Shown here one piece after another: positions 26,220-35,575 of a stretch of DNA of 64,000 bases. Location of the stretch: assembly GCA_965153455.1 (NCBI GenBank), contig OZ234494.1:9052001-9116000 (forward strand), written 5' to 3'. Under the pieces are notes generated by a model. That model saw only the letters and a program-made list of their open reading frames with translations, was not told the origin of the DNA and ran no database searches. The stretch comes from Sphagnum compactum. Its lineage: Eukaryota; Bryophyta; Sphagnopsida; Sphagnales. The translations under genes and the position numbers were made by a program. The number at the start of each line of letters is the position of its first letter. Position 1 is the first letter of the stretch.

Positions 26220-27400
26220 ACCAGTGTTGGGTGGTTATCAAAAATAGGAATAGACCAATGTTGGGCTAGCACCTAGTTTTGTGGGTTAGAATCAGTGTTG
26301 GCCAGTTCTCGGTCTTTAGTGGATCTGGAAGGTCTAATTTCTTTTCCAATATGCAAGACCCTTTGATTCGGAGTCTAGGGCATATTTTCAAAATTTAAAA
26401 CTTGTCAAATTCGGGTGTGGGTCCAAAGTTTTAGACTACTGGTTCCGGGTCCAACGGATATAACTTTTATAAGGTCCTGAACCCGGAACCAGTTTTAGTG
26501 TAGTTAGTTCACCAATAAAATGAAGCATGTTCATCAGTTGCTTCCACATCCAAAAGTGAGAGCTTGTTTTAGGATACATAAATAATCATATTTGAGCTAT
26601 GTTTCAATATAGCCATTTGCAAAGTTGCTGAACCTTAAACTCCAACTATATTTCACTACAGCTACCACATTTCTCAAATGTTACTTGCAAATTTTTTTGC
26701 ACCAACCCAAGGACAAAAACTACCAAAATTGTAAGTACATGAAGCATCTAAGATGAAAAAAAAAGACTTGAAACTAGTAACATTTATTCATCTATGCAAC
26801 TGGAGCTCAAATAAAGCAAATCAATAATTTTCTTCTTCAAAAGAAACCCACAATCAAAGATGAGATTTTCATTGTCTTCTAGCAACACATCTCCACTTCA
26901 ATGAAGTCACTCAAAGATGAAACTTTTCCCCTTGGACCAATCAAACTATCTACCCAATCAAAATCAGGGACTAGTCGTTAAATATGATTTGACTATGTTT
27001 ATCAGACTCGTTCCAGGCCTCGTCCTGGGCTCCGAAAGCTGTGGTCATTTTCACGGTCCTAGCAATCTTCCAGTGGTTCACTGGATTCACCCTAATTCCT
27101 ATCTAAACTAGGACCCTGGCCCCTATGACCTGGACCCGGCCAAACATTCTTAAGACCCTATGGGTCCGAGTCTTAGACATGTCTGGTTCCATCTAGACTC
27201 GAAGGGTCTGGTTCCATTGCAGGTCTAGCTCAATTTAAACCCACAGGGTCCAGTTTTATGGCAAGTCTTGCTCCATCTAGACCCATCGGGTCCGGTTCTT
27301 AGGCCCGGACCCAGACCCAAACCCAACCAAACCCGGCCAACATTGGTTGGAACCATCAGTTCCATTTCCAACTAGGAACAACTGAGCCAGGTCCAGTTTT
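26220..27400. repeat. GGTCCGGTTC-type degenerate tandem repeat
   Basis: Words such as GGGTCCGGTTC, GGGTCTGGTTCCA, GTCTAGCTCCATCTAGACCC and their complements recur from 26.2 to 27.4 kb. Between 27,160 and 27,310 they form units of roughly 55-60 bases. Looser GAACC/GGTTC words continue to about 27,960. No gene is supported within 25,926-28,300. Confidence 0.6.
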
Positions 27401-28303
27401 CAAATTTGGAATTGGAACGATTTTATTCCTTTTTAAGAATTGAAACTGGATTTGATTTTTTTAATAATTGGACCCAAAACAGGAATCAAATTTAAAACAA
27501 TATTTTGCCCTAAAATTGAGTTTCTGATTCTATTACATTGGATCTGGTCTAAGTTAGTGAGAACCACACTAGAACTGGGTCTCATTTTCAGAACTGGAAA
27601 TGCAACCAGAACTGAAGATTTTTTTTCTTTGAAAAATCAGATTCTCAATTTCATTTGTGTGTGGAACTAGAAGCAAAATGGGAACCAAAGGTTTTTCATA
27701 AAAATAAAGAACCACCCAACAGGGGAGTAGACCCGTCCTGGCTATCAAGGTGGTTCCAAGATTCATATCCATGATTCTGAAAGGAAATAAAAAAACTGGT
27801 TCTGATATATAATCACAATCCTCAATATTTTAAATAACATTATAAACCCCACTGGTTCTTTACCGGTTAATTAATTCATGAAAATCATCCATTCTTTGAG
27901 GTTTCAAAATAATAGAAACCAATTGTTCTTTGATTCTGATTTAATTTAAAGCTGGAATTGAGATTCTCTGTTGGTAAAAGATATTTAAAATTTAAAACTG
28001 GCAGTTCTTTATTAATTCAATAAAATAACCACACCACCCTGGTTTGACATTTGAACCTGCTATGAAAAGGAAAGAGCCGTCGTGCAATAAAGTTATACAG
28101 AAAGTCGCCCTCTCTCACAGAGTTCACCCCATATCCCCTCTTTCAGAGTCAGTGTTATCCCCAAAGAAAGGAAATTTTATTAAATCTCAGTATGAAATGC
28201 TGAAACTCAGCATTTAATGCACAAGGTTGGAGAGTAATTATAGTAGTCCTGCAGGTAGGAGCAATGAAAAGGTATGTAGCAGCAGTGGAGGCGCTCAGGA
28301 AAA

Positions 28304-28312
28304 AGGAAAGAG
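28304..28312. repeat. Target-site duplication, left copy
   Basis: AGGAAAGAG, identical to 43,359-43,367, directly abuts the left terminal inverted repeat. Confidence 0.85.
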
Positions 28313-28349
28313 GGCTGGAGTGAATTAACAGCCACCAATGCACCAGTTG
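28313..28349. repeat. Left terminal inverted repeat
   Basis: Begins GGCTGGAGTGAATTAACAGC and continues CCACCAATGCACCAGTTG. It matches the right end except at the fourth and fifth bases. Confidence 0.9.
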
Positions 28350-28404
28350 CGGATGAGCCCGTTGAGGCCATTTTCCGGATGAACGAAAATCCCATCCTCC
28401 CTGC

Positions 28405-28422
28405 CCGCATATATATATATTT
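28405..28422 (+). promoter_or_regulatory. Possible TATA box of the accessory gene
   Basis: CGCATATATATATATTTTTC lies about 260 bases before the strong splice donor at 28,685 and just inside the left terminal repeat. Promoter use is inferred from position, as in elements whose ends carry the promoters. Confidence 0.4.
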
Positions 28423-28439
28423 TTCACCTCTTCTCTACC

Positions 28440-28560
28440 CCAAAATTTTCCCTCCTACCTACGACATACCTCCCCCCTCCTACCTACCATCTACCTCCCC
28501 CCTCCTGCCTACCACCTAACTCTCCCCCTCTTACCTACCACCTACCAACCCCTCCCCCTC
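28440..28560. repeat. CCTACC pyrimidine array inside the left end
   Basis: CTCCTACCTACC(A) words alternate with CTCCCCC runs. This is the mirror of the AGGGTAGG array at 43,066-43,170 inside the right end. Confidence 0.75.
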
Positions 28561-28684
28561 ACTCCATCGCCAGAGCTCCAGAGACGTTGAGCGGGAGCGA
28601 GCTTGGAGCAGGGGAACCTGGAGCGGGAGCGAGAGCTTGGAGCAGGGGAGCCTAGAGCTGGAGCGTGACCCACGCGAGACCCAG
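28560..28684 (+). other. Probable non-coding first exon of the accessory gene
   Basis: Contains two to three copies of a GAGCGGGAGCGAGAGCTTGG-type unit followed by AGCAGGGGAGCC. It ends at CAG with the donor GTAAGC at 28,685-28,690. A matching acceptor (GGTTTAG) ends at 30,201. The exon start is unknown, and exon status is inferred from the splice sites and position. Confidence 0.45.
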
Positions 28685-28720
28685 GTAAGCATCTTCCTTT
28701 TGTTTGTTTGTTTGTTTGTT

Positions 28721-28760
28721 TGTGGAGCTGCGCTGCACAAGATACGCAGCGCAGCTCCAC
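28721..28760. repeat. Hairpin GTGGAGCTGCGCTGC / GCAGCGCAGCTCCAC
   Basis: A 15-bp perfect stem with a short loop (ACAAGATAC). Single arms and partial copies recur at 28,970-29,000, 29,085-29,108, 29,385 and 29,670-29,690, between the larger palindromes. Confidence 0.75.
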
Positions 28761-28774
28761 AATGCAACTCTTTG

Positions 28775-30110
28775 TGTTGCAAGAAAAAAGAAAAAGAAGA
28801 AAGCGATGGTAGCAACGTTGACATCGCCTTCTTCTTTTTTGTGCAGCGCAAGAAAAAGAGGAAGAAGAAGGCGACGGCAGCTGCCATTGACTTCTTCTTC
28901 TTCGTGTTGCAAAAAAAAAAAGGAAGGAGAAGGCGACGGCAGCTGCCGTCGCCTTCTTCTTCCTGCTGTGGAGCTGCGCTGCGGCGCAACGTAGCTCCAC
29001 GAAAAAGGCGACGGCAGCTGCCGTCGCCTTCTTCTTCTTCGTGTTGCCAAAAAAAAAAAAAAAGAAGAAGGCGACGGCAGCTGCACAAGATACGCAGCGC
29101 AGCTCCACAATGCAGCTCTTTGTGTTGCAAGAAAAAAAAGAAGAAGAAGGCAATGGCAGCGTTGCTGCCGTCACCTTCTTCTTCTTTGTGTTGCAAGAAA
29201 AAAGAAAAAGAAGAAGGCGATGGCAGCGTTGCTGCCATCGCCTTCTTCTTTTTTGTGCAGCGCAAGAAAAAGAGGAAGAAGAAGGCGACGGTAGTTGCCG
29301 TCGCCTTCTTCTTCATCTTCGTGTTGCAAAATAAAAAAGGAAAAAGAAGGCGACGACAGCTGCCGTCGCCTTCTTCTTCCTGCTGTGGAGCTACGCTGCG
29401 CTGCCGTCGCCTTCTTCTTCTTCGTGTTGCAAAAAAAAAGGAAGAAGAAGGCGACGGCAGCTGTCGCGCCTTCTTCTTCTTCGTGTTGTAAAAAAAAAAG
29501 GAAGAAAATGGCGACGGCAGCTGCCGTCGCCTTCTTCTTCTTCTTTGTGTTGCAAGAAAAAAGATGAAGAAGGCGACGGCAGCTGCTTTCGCCTTCTTCT
29601 TCTTCGTGTTGCAAAAAAAAGAAGGAAGAAGAAGGCAACGGCAGCTGCTGTTGCCTTCTTCTTCCTGCTGTGGAGCTGCGCAGCTCCACGAAGAAGGCGA
29701 CGGCAGCTGTCGTCGCCTTCTTCTGTCTGGTGCGAAGCCGCGTTGTAGCGTAGCTCCACGAAGAAGGCGCATTGGTTTTTTTTTGTTGCTGCGCTGCAGC
29801 ATTGCAGCGCAGTGAAGAAGGCGACGGCAGCCACGCTATCGTTGCCTTTTTTTTTTTCTTGCTGCTGTGCTATAGACGAAGGCAACGGCATCTGCCGTCA
29901 CCTTCCTCTTTTGGTTTTGCTGCGCTGCAGCGCAGCAAAAGAAGGCGCCTTCTTCTTGTAGTTTTGCAACGTAGGAGAATTTATATTGAAGAAGAAGATG
30001 ACGACAGCTGCCAGCACCTTCTTCGATGGCTTTGCTATAAGGAAGTGGTGTCCTCCGCCTTTCTTTTATGGTTTTGCTGCGAAGAAGGTGACGGCAGCAA
30101 TGTCGTCACC
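28775..30110. repeat. Array of about 17 GC-rich palindromes in intron 1
   Basis: The core is AAGGCGACGGCAG followed by its exact reverse complement, a 26-bp perfect palindrome (for example 29,005-29,030), extended by GAAGAA/TTCTTC arms to about 40 bp. Copies lie near 28,805, 28,870, 28,931, 29,005, 29,069, 29,147, 29,214, 29,282, 29,347, 29,448, 29,510, 29,570, 29,632, 29,694, 29,818, 29,879, 29,995 and 30,084, mostly 60-75 bases apart. Some arms carry paired changes (GGCAATGGCAG, GGCGATGGCAG). A segment of about 225 bp near 28,781 is repeated directly 414 bases on. The long ORFs on both strands are low-complexity by-products. Confidence 0.85.
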
Positions 30111-30309
30111 TTCCTCTATGGTGGCAATTGTGTTTTTTTTCCTTTATTGTTGCGTATGCTTTAGTTCATTAGAATTAACAAACTGGTGGTTTTTGGTTTA
30201 GGGTTGGAGGTTGTAATGGGTAGGGGAAGAAGATTAAGGAAGAGTGGTGGTGGTGAGTTGGAAGGCAAGAGGCAAGATTATGCTACAGCAGATGAGGCAA
30301 GTCTTTTGC

Positions 30310-30705
30310 CAAATGTTGCTGTTTCAGATGAGCCGATTCTTCTTTCATATGTTGCTGGAGGAGATGAGGCAAGTGCTGAGCCATTTGTTGCTGCATTAGA
30401 TGTGGCAATTCTTCAGCACAATGTTGCTGCATCAAATGTGGAAGTTATCGAGCAAAATGTTGCTGCATCAAATGTGGAAGTTATGCAGCAAAATGTTGCT
30501 GCATCAAATGCGGGAGGTGCCGAGCAAAATGTTGCTGCATCAAATGCAACAACTGCCCAGCAAAATGTTGCTGCATCAAATGCAGCAACTGCCCAACAAA
30601 ATGCCGCTACATTAAATGAAGCAATTGATGACCGAAGTGTTGCTGCATCAGATGTAACAATTGCTGATGGAAGTGTTGTTGCATCAGATCAGGAAATTGG
30701 TGAGA
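30310..30705 (+). repeat. 36-bp coding tandem repeat (12 residues)
   Basis: Unit AATGTTGCTGCATCAAATG plus 17 bases, seen as NVAASNVEVIEQ, NVAASNVEVMQQ, NVAASNAGGAEQ, NVAASNATTAQQ and NVAASNAATAQQ. Degenerate units lie on both sides (SVAASDVTIADG, FVAALDVAILQH). About ten units stay in frame. Confidence 0.85.
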
Positions 30706-30846
30706 AAAATTGTGCTCTATCAAAATTGAAACACAAGGATAGCATTGGTATAGATTGTTTTAGAATTTGTGGACATTAGAAGATAGGACATTAGATTAAT
30801 TACAGATTAATAACATTGTACAAGTTTTCTTGAAGTTTAATTATCT

Positions 30847-30878
30847 CCGCACCTTCCATCATTTGTTGGAAGGTGCGG
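30847..30878. repeat. Hairpin in the second intron of the accessory gene
   Basis: CCGCACCTTCCA and TGGAAGGTGCGG form a 12-bp perfect stem with an 8-base loop, followed by a T run. GCAATACC words lie at about 30,906 and 30,968 in the same intron. Confidence 0.7.
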
Positions 30879-31934
30879 GAATTTTTTTGTCAAAATTTTT
30901 TTACTGCAATACCTTAAAACAGTTCATGTTTATAGGAGTAGTATGTGATTTTGTGATTTGATGTTTTGCAATACCTGCATTCTGTTTTTTGAACTTTCAG
31001 TTTTTGGGTTTAGGTTTGGAACTGGAAACTGAGCAAGCTTCTCAACCACTTGCACTTGTTTGTCCAGCTAATTTGGCTCAAAAGGATAAGGAATGGACAA
31101 AGGTTGGGTCTAAATGGAAGTGCAGAGTCGGTAATTGCACTGTGGCATATTGTGCAAAATTGCTATTGACCAAGCATCTGAAGGAGGCGCATGGTTTGGT
31201 GGCAGAAAAGTCCAAACCTGGGAGGCTTTCAACTGCTACAGGAGGTCCTCGACATCAGGACCATGCCAAGATGAACGCTCGCATTTTGGGAAATGCGATG
31301 GCTGTTCAAAGGAGGAATGACCAGAAAGTTGCTAGTCGTGCTCGTGCCAAAGTAGAGCGCGAGTGGAATCACCTGGTGGCTATTGCAAAACAGTGTCCAC
31401 CACTGCCAAAACCTGCTTTGGTTAGATTAGCCCAAGAATAATTGTTGAAGGTTTTAGGCCTCAATGCTTGGGGCGTGGGCAGTGTGGCGCCAGATGCAAT
31501 TGTACGAATGGAGAAGGATGAAGACTTATAGGGGACGATCCGATCCACCCGTTGTGCATATGCACGAGAATTAAAGATGGCATGGGATGTGAAGAACTGA
31601 GAGTGAGAGTCCAGTAAAACATCTCGAAAAAAACAGCTGGGAGATGTTTTGGATTTTCATGAATCTAGAATGATTCATGGAAGGTAAGAAACAATAATAA
31701 GTAATGTTTATTGTTTTTTATTGTATTTCATCCAAGGTGTGTTTAGGGTTAATTTTGTGATTTTTGGGTGTTTACAGGGTGCAGGACCAGACAAAGGCCC
31801 AGTTTGTTACAAATGCAATTCAAGTAGAGATGCAACGCCGGCATTTGTACACTGCTCGTCATGCAGCAAAGGCTGCAAATGCAGTAGCTGCATACCGCGC
31901 TAAACACAGGATTGTAGATAGTGATATGTGTTAG

Positions 31935-34220
31935 GGTTTCACTTTATATAATTAATTAGGTTTTGTAACCCTTTCATTTTTTGGACTACCCAATTTTGAA
32001 CTTCAATCCTTTGATATGTTATAGAGAACCAACACTTTTTTTTCAATAGGTTCTTTAGTAATTTTTCATGCACCCATTTTTGTACATCTTTTATCAATAT
32101 AATAGTACCTTCTATTCACACTTGTTGATGGGTATATGGTTAATCATATATGTCTTCTTTGTCATAATTTTTTTAGTACTAGAGATGTAAGAATCAAACC
32201 AAAGATCAAAATGAACATTATGCAATACTTATATCTAATATAATACGACTCACATCACCTGAAGACTTTTTAAACAATCCACACATTTTAAACATATAAT
32301 ACCTACATCATTCTCTATTATGAACTCCATTTTCAAAAATGCAATACCCACATATAGGTCCAAAATAGCCATATGCATTTTGCATTCGTTGCAATACCCG
32401 CATATAGGTCCCATAATAGCCACTGGGTTTATAAACATTCCTTGCAATACCCGCATATAGGTCCCAAAAATTGCTGATAGTCTTCATTCCTTGCAATACC
32501 CGCATATAGGTCCCATAATAGCCACTGGGTTTTTTAAACATTCCTTGCAATACCCGCATATAGTTCCCATATAACCCCTGGGTTTTTTTCCATCTCTTGC
32601 AATACTCGCATGTAGGTCCCATAATAGGTGCTGGTTTTTACATTCACTATGAAACTTACATTTTGTAATAAAATTAATTTAGAATAATAATTAATTTTGG
32701 GTATATAAAAAGACATAATTTTGGTACCCAGGCCACTTTTGAAATGACATTACATGCGAGTATTGCATTGAGGGTTTAGGGTCTTCACATATGGTTTCCT
32801 TCAATCACCTATGTATTATTTCAATATGATCTTGCATGTAGGTATTTTATCTAGGCCTTGATCTTCATTCAAAGGCGCACCCAAACTACATATTGGGTAT
32901 TTCAAAGCGACCTTACATGTGGGTATTACATTTAAGGTTGCCCTTTCATTGTAGGTTTTACCTTATTCACCTATGGGTTATTTTCAAATAAACATGAATA
33001 TGGCTATTGCATTTAGGGTTAAGGTTTCATATAATTTTGCAATATCCACACACATACTTACTTTCACCATTTGTAAATTTAGCCATAATGTTTAATAATT
33101 AAATAAAATTTGTGACAAAACACAAAAGAAGGTATGTCTTTTACCATTTGTTAATATCCAAGCTGATCTCTTTCAATTTCTTTAAAAATATGTATTGCAT
33201 TTTTTTACATATAAAATTCCCCCTATAATGCACCGTAGATTTATTTTATTTACTATTAATTTGTAAAAAAATTGTTAATTAATTTAGGGTTTCCCAAACT
33301 CTAAATTTGAATCATACTCCAATAGTATATACTTATAACAATTATATGGAAAAATGTGCTTTCTTTTTGATAAATTCTTTTAGTTCAAATTTAAAATGTT
33401 ATAACACAATAAGGATTAGACATTAAACTATCATAAATGCTTATTAGGCTTACGTCGCCTAGGCTAGTATATTACCTATATGACTAGTAGGTTTACTTAA
33501 TGCATTCAATCACCTTCAATACCTACATAGACCATCTAAGATATTAATTTAGAAAGCTTACATTAATGAATAAATTACATAATAGGCCTATATTAAGTAG
33601 GTAGCCTATCAGGTAGTTAATTAGGTTACTTAACAAATAGCTATATTTGTAGGGATTAGGGTTTTAGGGTTTACCCAACCCTAACCTATGAAAACCCAAC
33701 CCTAAACCTTAAAATATTATATGTATTGATTTGAATCAACAGTATAATTCCATAATATCATTATTTATATATTAGGTGTTATAAATAACAATATATTTGG
33801 ACCAATATTTAAACCAATATTATACATCATAAAAAATAAAGTTTACATAAGGACTTGTGTTATATATCTATAAAATATAAAATATTTTTGACCCACTATA
33901 TGAATATTTTAACCAAGAAATTATTTACTATATATCAGAAAAGTATAAATTAAAATTTCAATTAAACATAGGATTAATATATGGGAGAGATCATTTTTAT
34001 TATTATGTGAAACAGAAAAGAAGAAAGTAGAAAATTACGTGCTTTGAATTTTTTTTAAACATAATTTAAAATCTTGTTAAATTAAAGACTTTATATTTAT
34101 GTTTTTAGTATGAATATACAACTTTAAAAGGGGAAAAAAAATATGAACATCGTTGAAAAATATTTAAGCTTGAACTTTTTATTTTTTGATCTTGACAAAC
34201 TTTGTATTGCATTTAGGGTT
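31935..34220. other. AT-rich region between the convergent genes, no gene
   Basis: Includes the 53-bp array at 32,341-32,640. Strongly degenerate variants of the 80-bp unit follow (32,755-33,030, for example GAGTATTGCATTGAGGGTTT and GGCTATTGCATTTAGGG). CCTAGG/GGTAG-type words lie at 33,440-33,660. Some TTTAGGG copies occur but no long telomere-type run. Confidence 0.6.
32341..32640. repeat. Six-copy ~52-bp array with GCAATACCCGCATATAGG
   Basis: GCAATACC starts at 32,341, 32,391, 32,444, 32,493, 32,547 and 32,599 (spacing 49-54). The rest of the unit is close to TCCCATAATAGCCACTGGG plus a T-rich end. Confidence 0.85.
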
Positions 34221-34862
34221 GGGTTTTCACATAAGGTTTGTTTTTTACCTTTGTGTGATAACTCCAACCTAATTTTCCCAATCTCTTTTAGGAAGATATA
34301 GAATGAAATTGTATTGTTTCACATATGTCTAAACCCTAAAACATTTCGGCCAATTTAATATAAAATATTTATGATAATTAATGAATTATCAATAAAATTT
34401 GTCATATAATTAAATAATTAATAGACCATTATTTTAGATAATTTAAATGATTAATTATGAAGAATTAGATAATCATTTATTTATTTAATATAATTAACTA
34501 ATCATTTGGCTTAAATTTATTTACTTGAAAATAAAAAGTTGGATTTAATCAGATTAATTAATTTGATATTTGATTAACTAACTTTAGTATACATTTTTTT
34601 TAATAAGTTATTGGAATCACTATTTAAGATAATTATTCCATGTTATAGATTGCAAGTTCAACTTTTTCATGAAAATTTCTTACACTAAAATAAGCTTGAT
34701 CACAATTGTCATTGTACTATTTGTTCCACAAACAATAGAACCTCTTTTAAAATTCATGAAAAAAAATAAGAATCATGGATTCCTAATCAACAACCCCAAC
34801 CTCCATACACACCTTTGTTAGCATATGATTTTGAAATTAACTAATTATTTTAGAATGACCCA

Positions 34863-35100
34863 AAATGCAGGTATTGCATTTAGGGTAGGATCTTCATTTA
34901 AAGAAGGCTTAAACCCCACATGCATATTTTTTGTGTGACCCAAAGTGCAGGTATTGCATTTAGGGTAGGATCTTCATATAAAGATGCTTAAACCCACATG
35001 GGTACTTTCGAAATGGCCTAAAATGCAGGTATTGCATTTAGGGTAAGGTTTTTTCAAAGTGACTTTGCGTCTGCATATTGTGTTTAGGGCTAGGTCTTCA
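34863..35100. repeat. 80-bp array, GCAGGTATTGCATTTAGGG units
   Basis: Unit starts at 34,863, 34,943 and 35,021 (spacing 80 and 78), then a diverged half unit near 35,070. The unit also holds ATCTTCATATAAAG and TTAAACCCACATGCG. Confidence 0.85.
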
Positions 35101-35183
35101 CTTAAGGGTATCCAAACCTTTTAGATGGGTTTTTTTTTTAAACGTGTGGGTATTGCATTTAGGCTTGTTTTTCATTTAAACTT

Positions 35184-35355
35184 GCAATACCTGAACTTAT
35201 ACTTACCTCTACTAACTGGAATGTTGGGGTTTCATTGCAATACCTACATCCGTACTTACCTTTACAAACTGGAATTTTGGGGCATGATTGCAATACTTGC
35301 AATTGTACTTACTTTTACCAACTGGGATTTTGGGGCCTAGTTACAATACCTGCAT
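35184..35355. repeat. 53-bp array, GCAATACC units
   Basis: Four units start at 35,184, 35,237, 35,290 and 35,343, exactly 53 bases apart. Each also contains ACTTAC and AACTGGAATTTTGGGG. Confidence 0.85.
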
Positions 35356-35575
35356 CTAACACTAATATTATCATTATCCTTGTGTTTTTGCATTTCACAC
35401 TTTTTGTGCTTATTACTTGGAAACAATAATAACCTTTGTGCCATATTAGACTTCATGTGTGTGTTGAATACATGATGTTCAAATAATTTGGGGTATGATT
35501 TCCTCCATACAAAATTGATTCTAAAAGAAAATTTTTAGTGCTAATGGCAACAATCTTGATTAGTAATTGAAACAT

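Larger units (their letters stand above)
30216..31934 (+). pseudogene. Accessory gene of the MULE: 12-residue repeats plus C2H2 zinc finger
   Basis: I recognise no named family. The proposed exons are 30,202-30,747, 31,014-31,683 and 31,778-31,934, with ATG at 30,216. Phases agree at both introns (ATTG/GTATAG to TTTAG/GTTTGG; GGAAG/GTAAGA to TTTACAG/GGTGC). The N-terminus is basic (MGRGRRLRKSGGG). A tandem repeat of NVAASN plus six residues ending in Q follows (about residues 32-165). A C2H2 finger, CRVGNC...HLKEAH (C-x4-C, x12, H-x4-H), lies at 31,121-31,192, then a basic tail. In-frame stops TAA 31,439, TAG 31,529, TGA 31,598 and TGA 31,604 interrupt the third exon, yet the frame stays coherent into exon 4 (RHLYTARHAAKAANAVAAYR). 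Either the gene is decayed or it ends at 31,441 with about 319 residues. DNA binding is inferred. Confidence 0.6.

Noticed and set aside
28531-29891. Long ORFs on both strands (up to 423 codons) over the palindrome array
   Set aside because: They are low-complexity readings of GAAGAA/TTCTTC and the palindromes in every frame, most without a natural start. The splice sites place this region in an intron.
31721-31903. 60-codon cysteine-rich ORF (CYKCNSS...CSSCSKGC)
   Set aside because: It crosses a splice acceptor. The other frame joins the accessory gene in phase, so the cysteine-rich reading is probably accidental.
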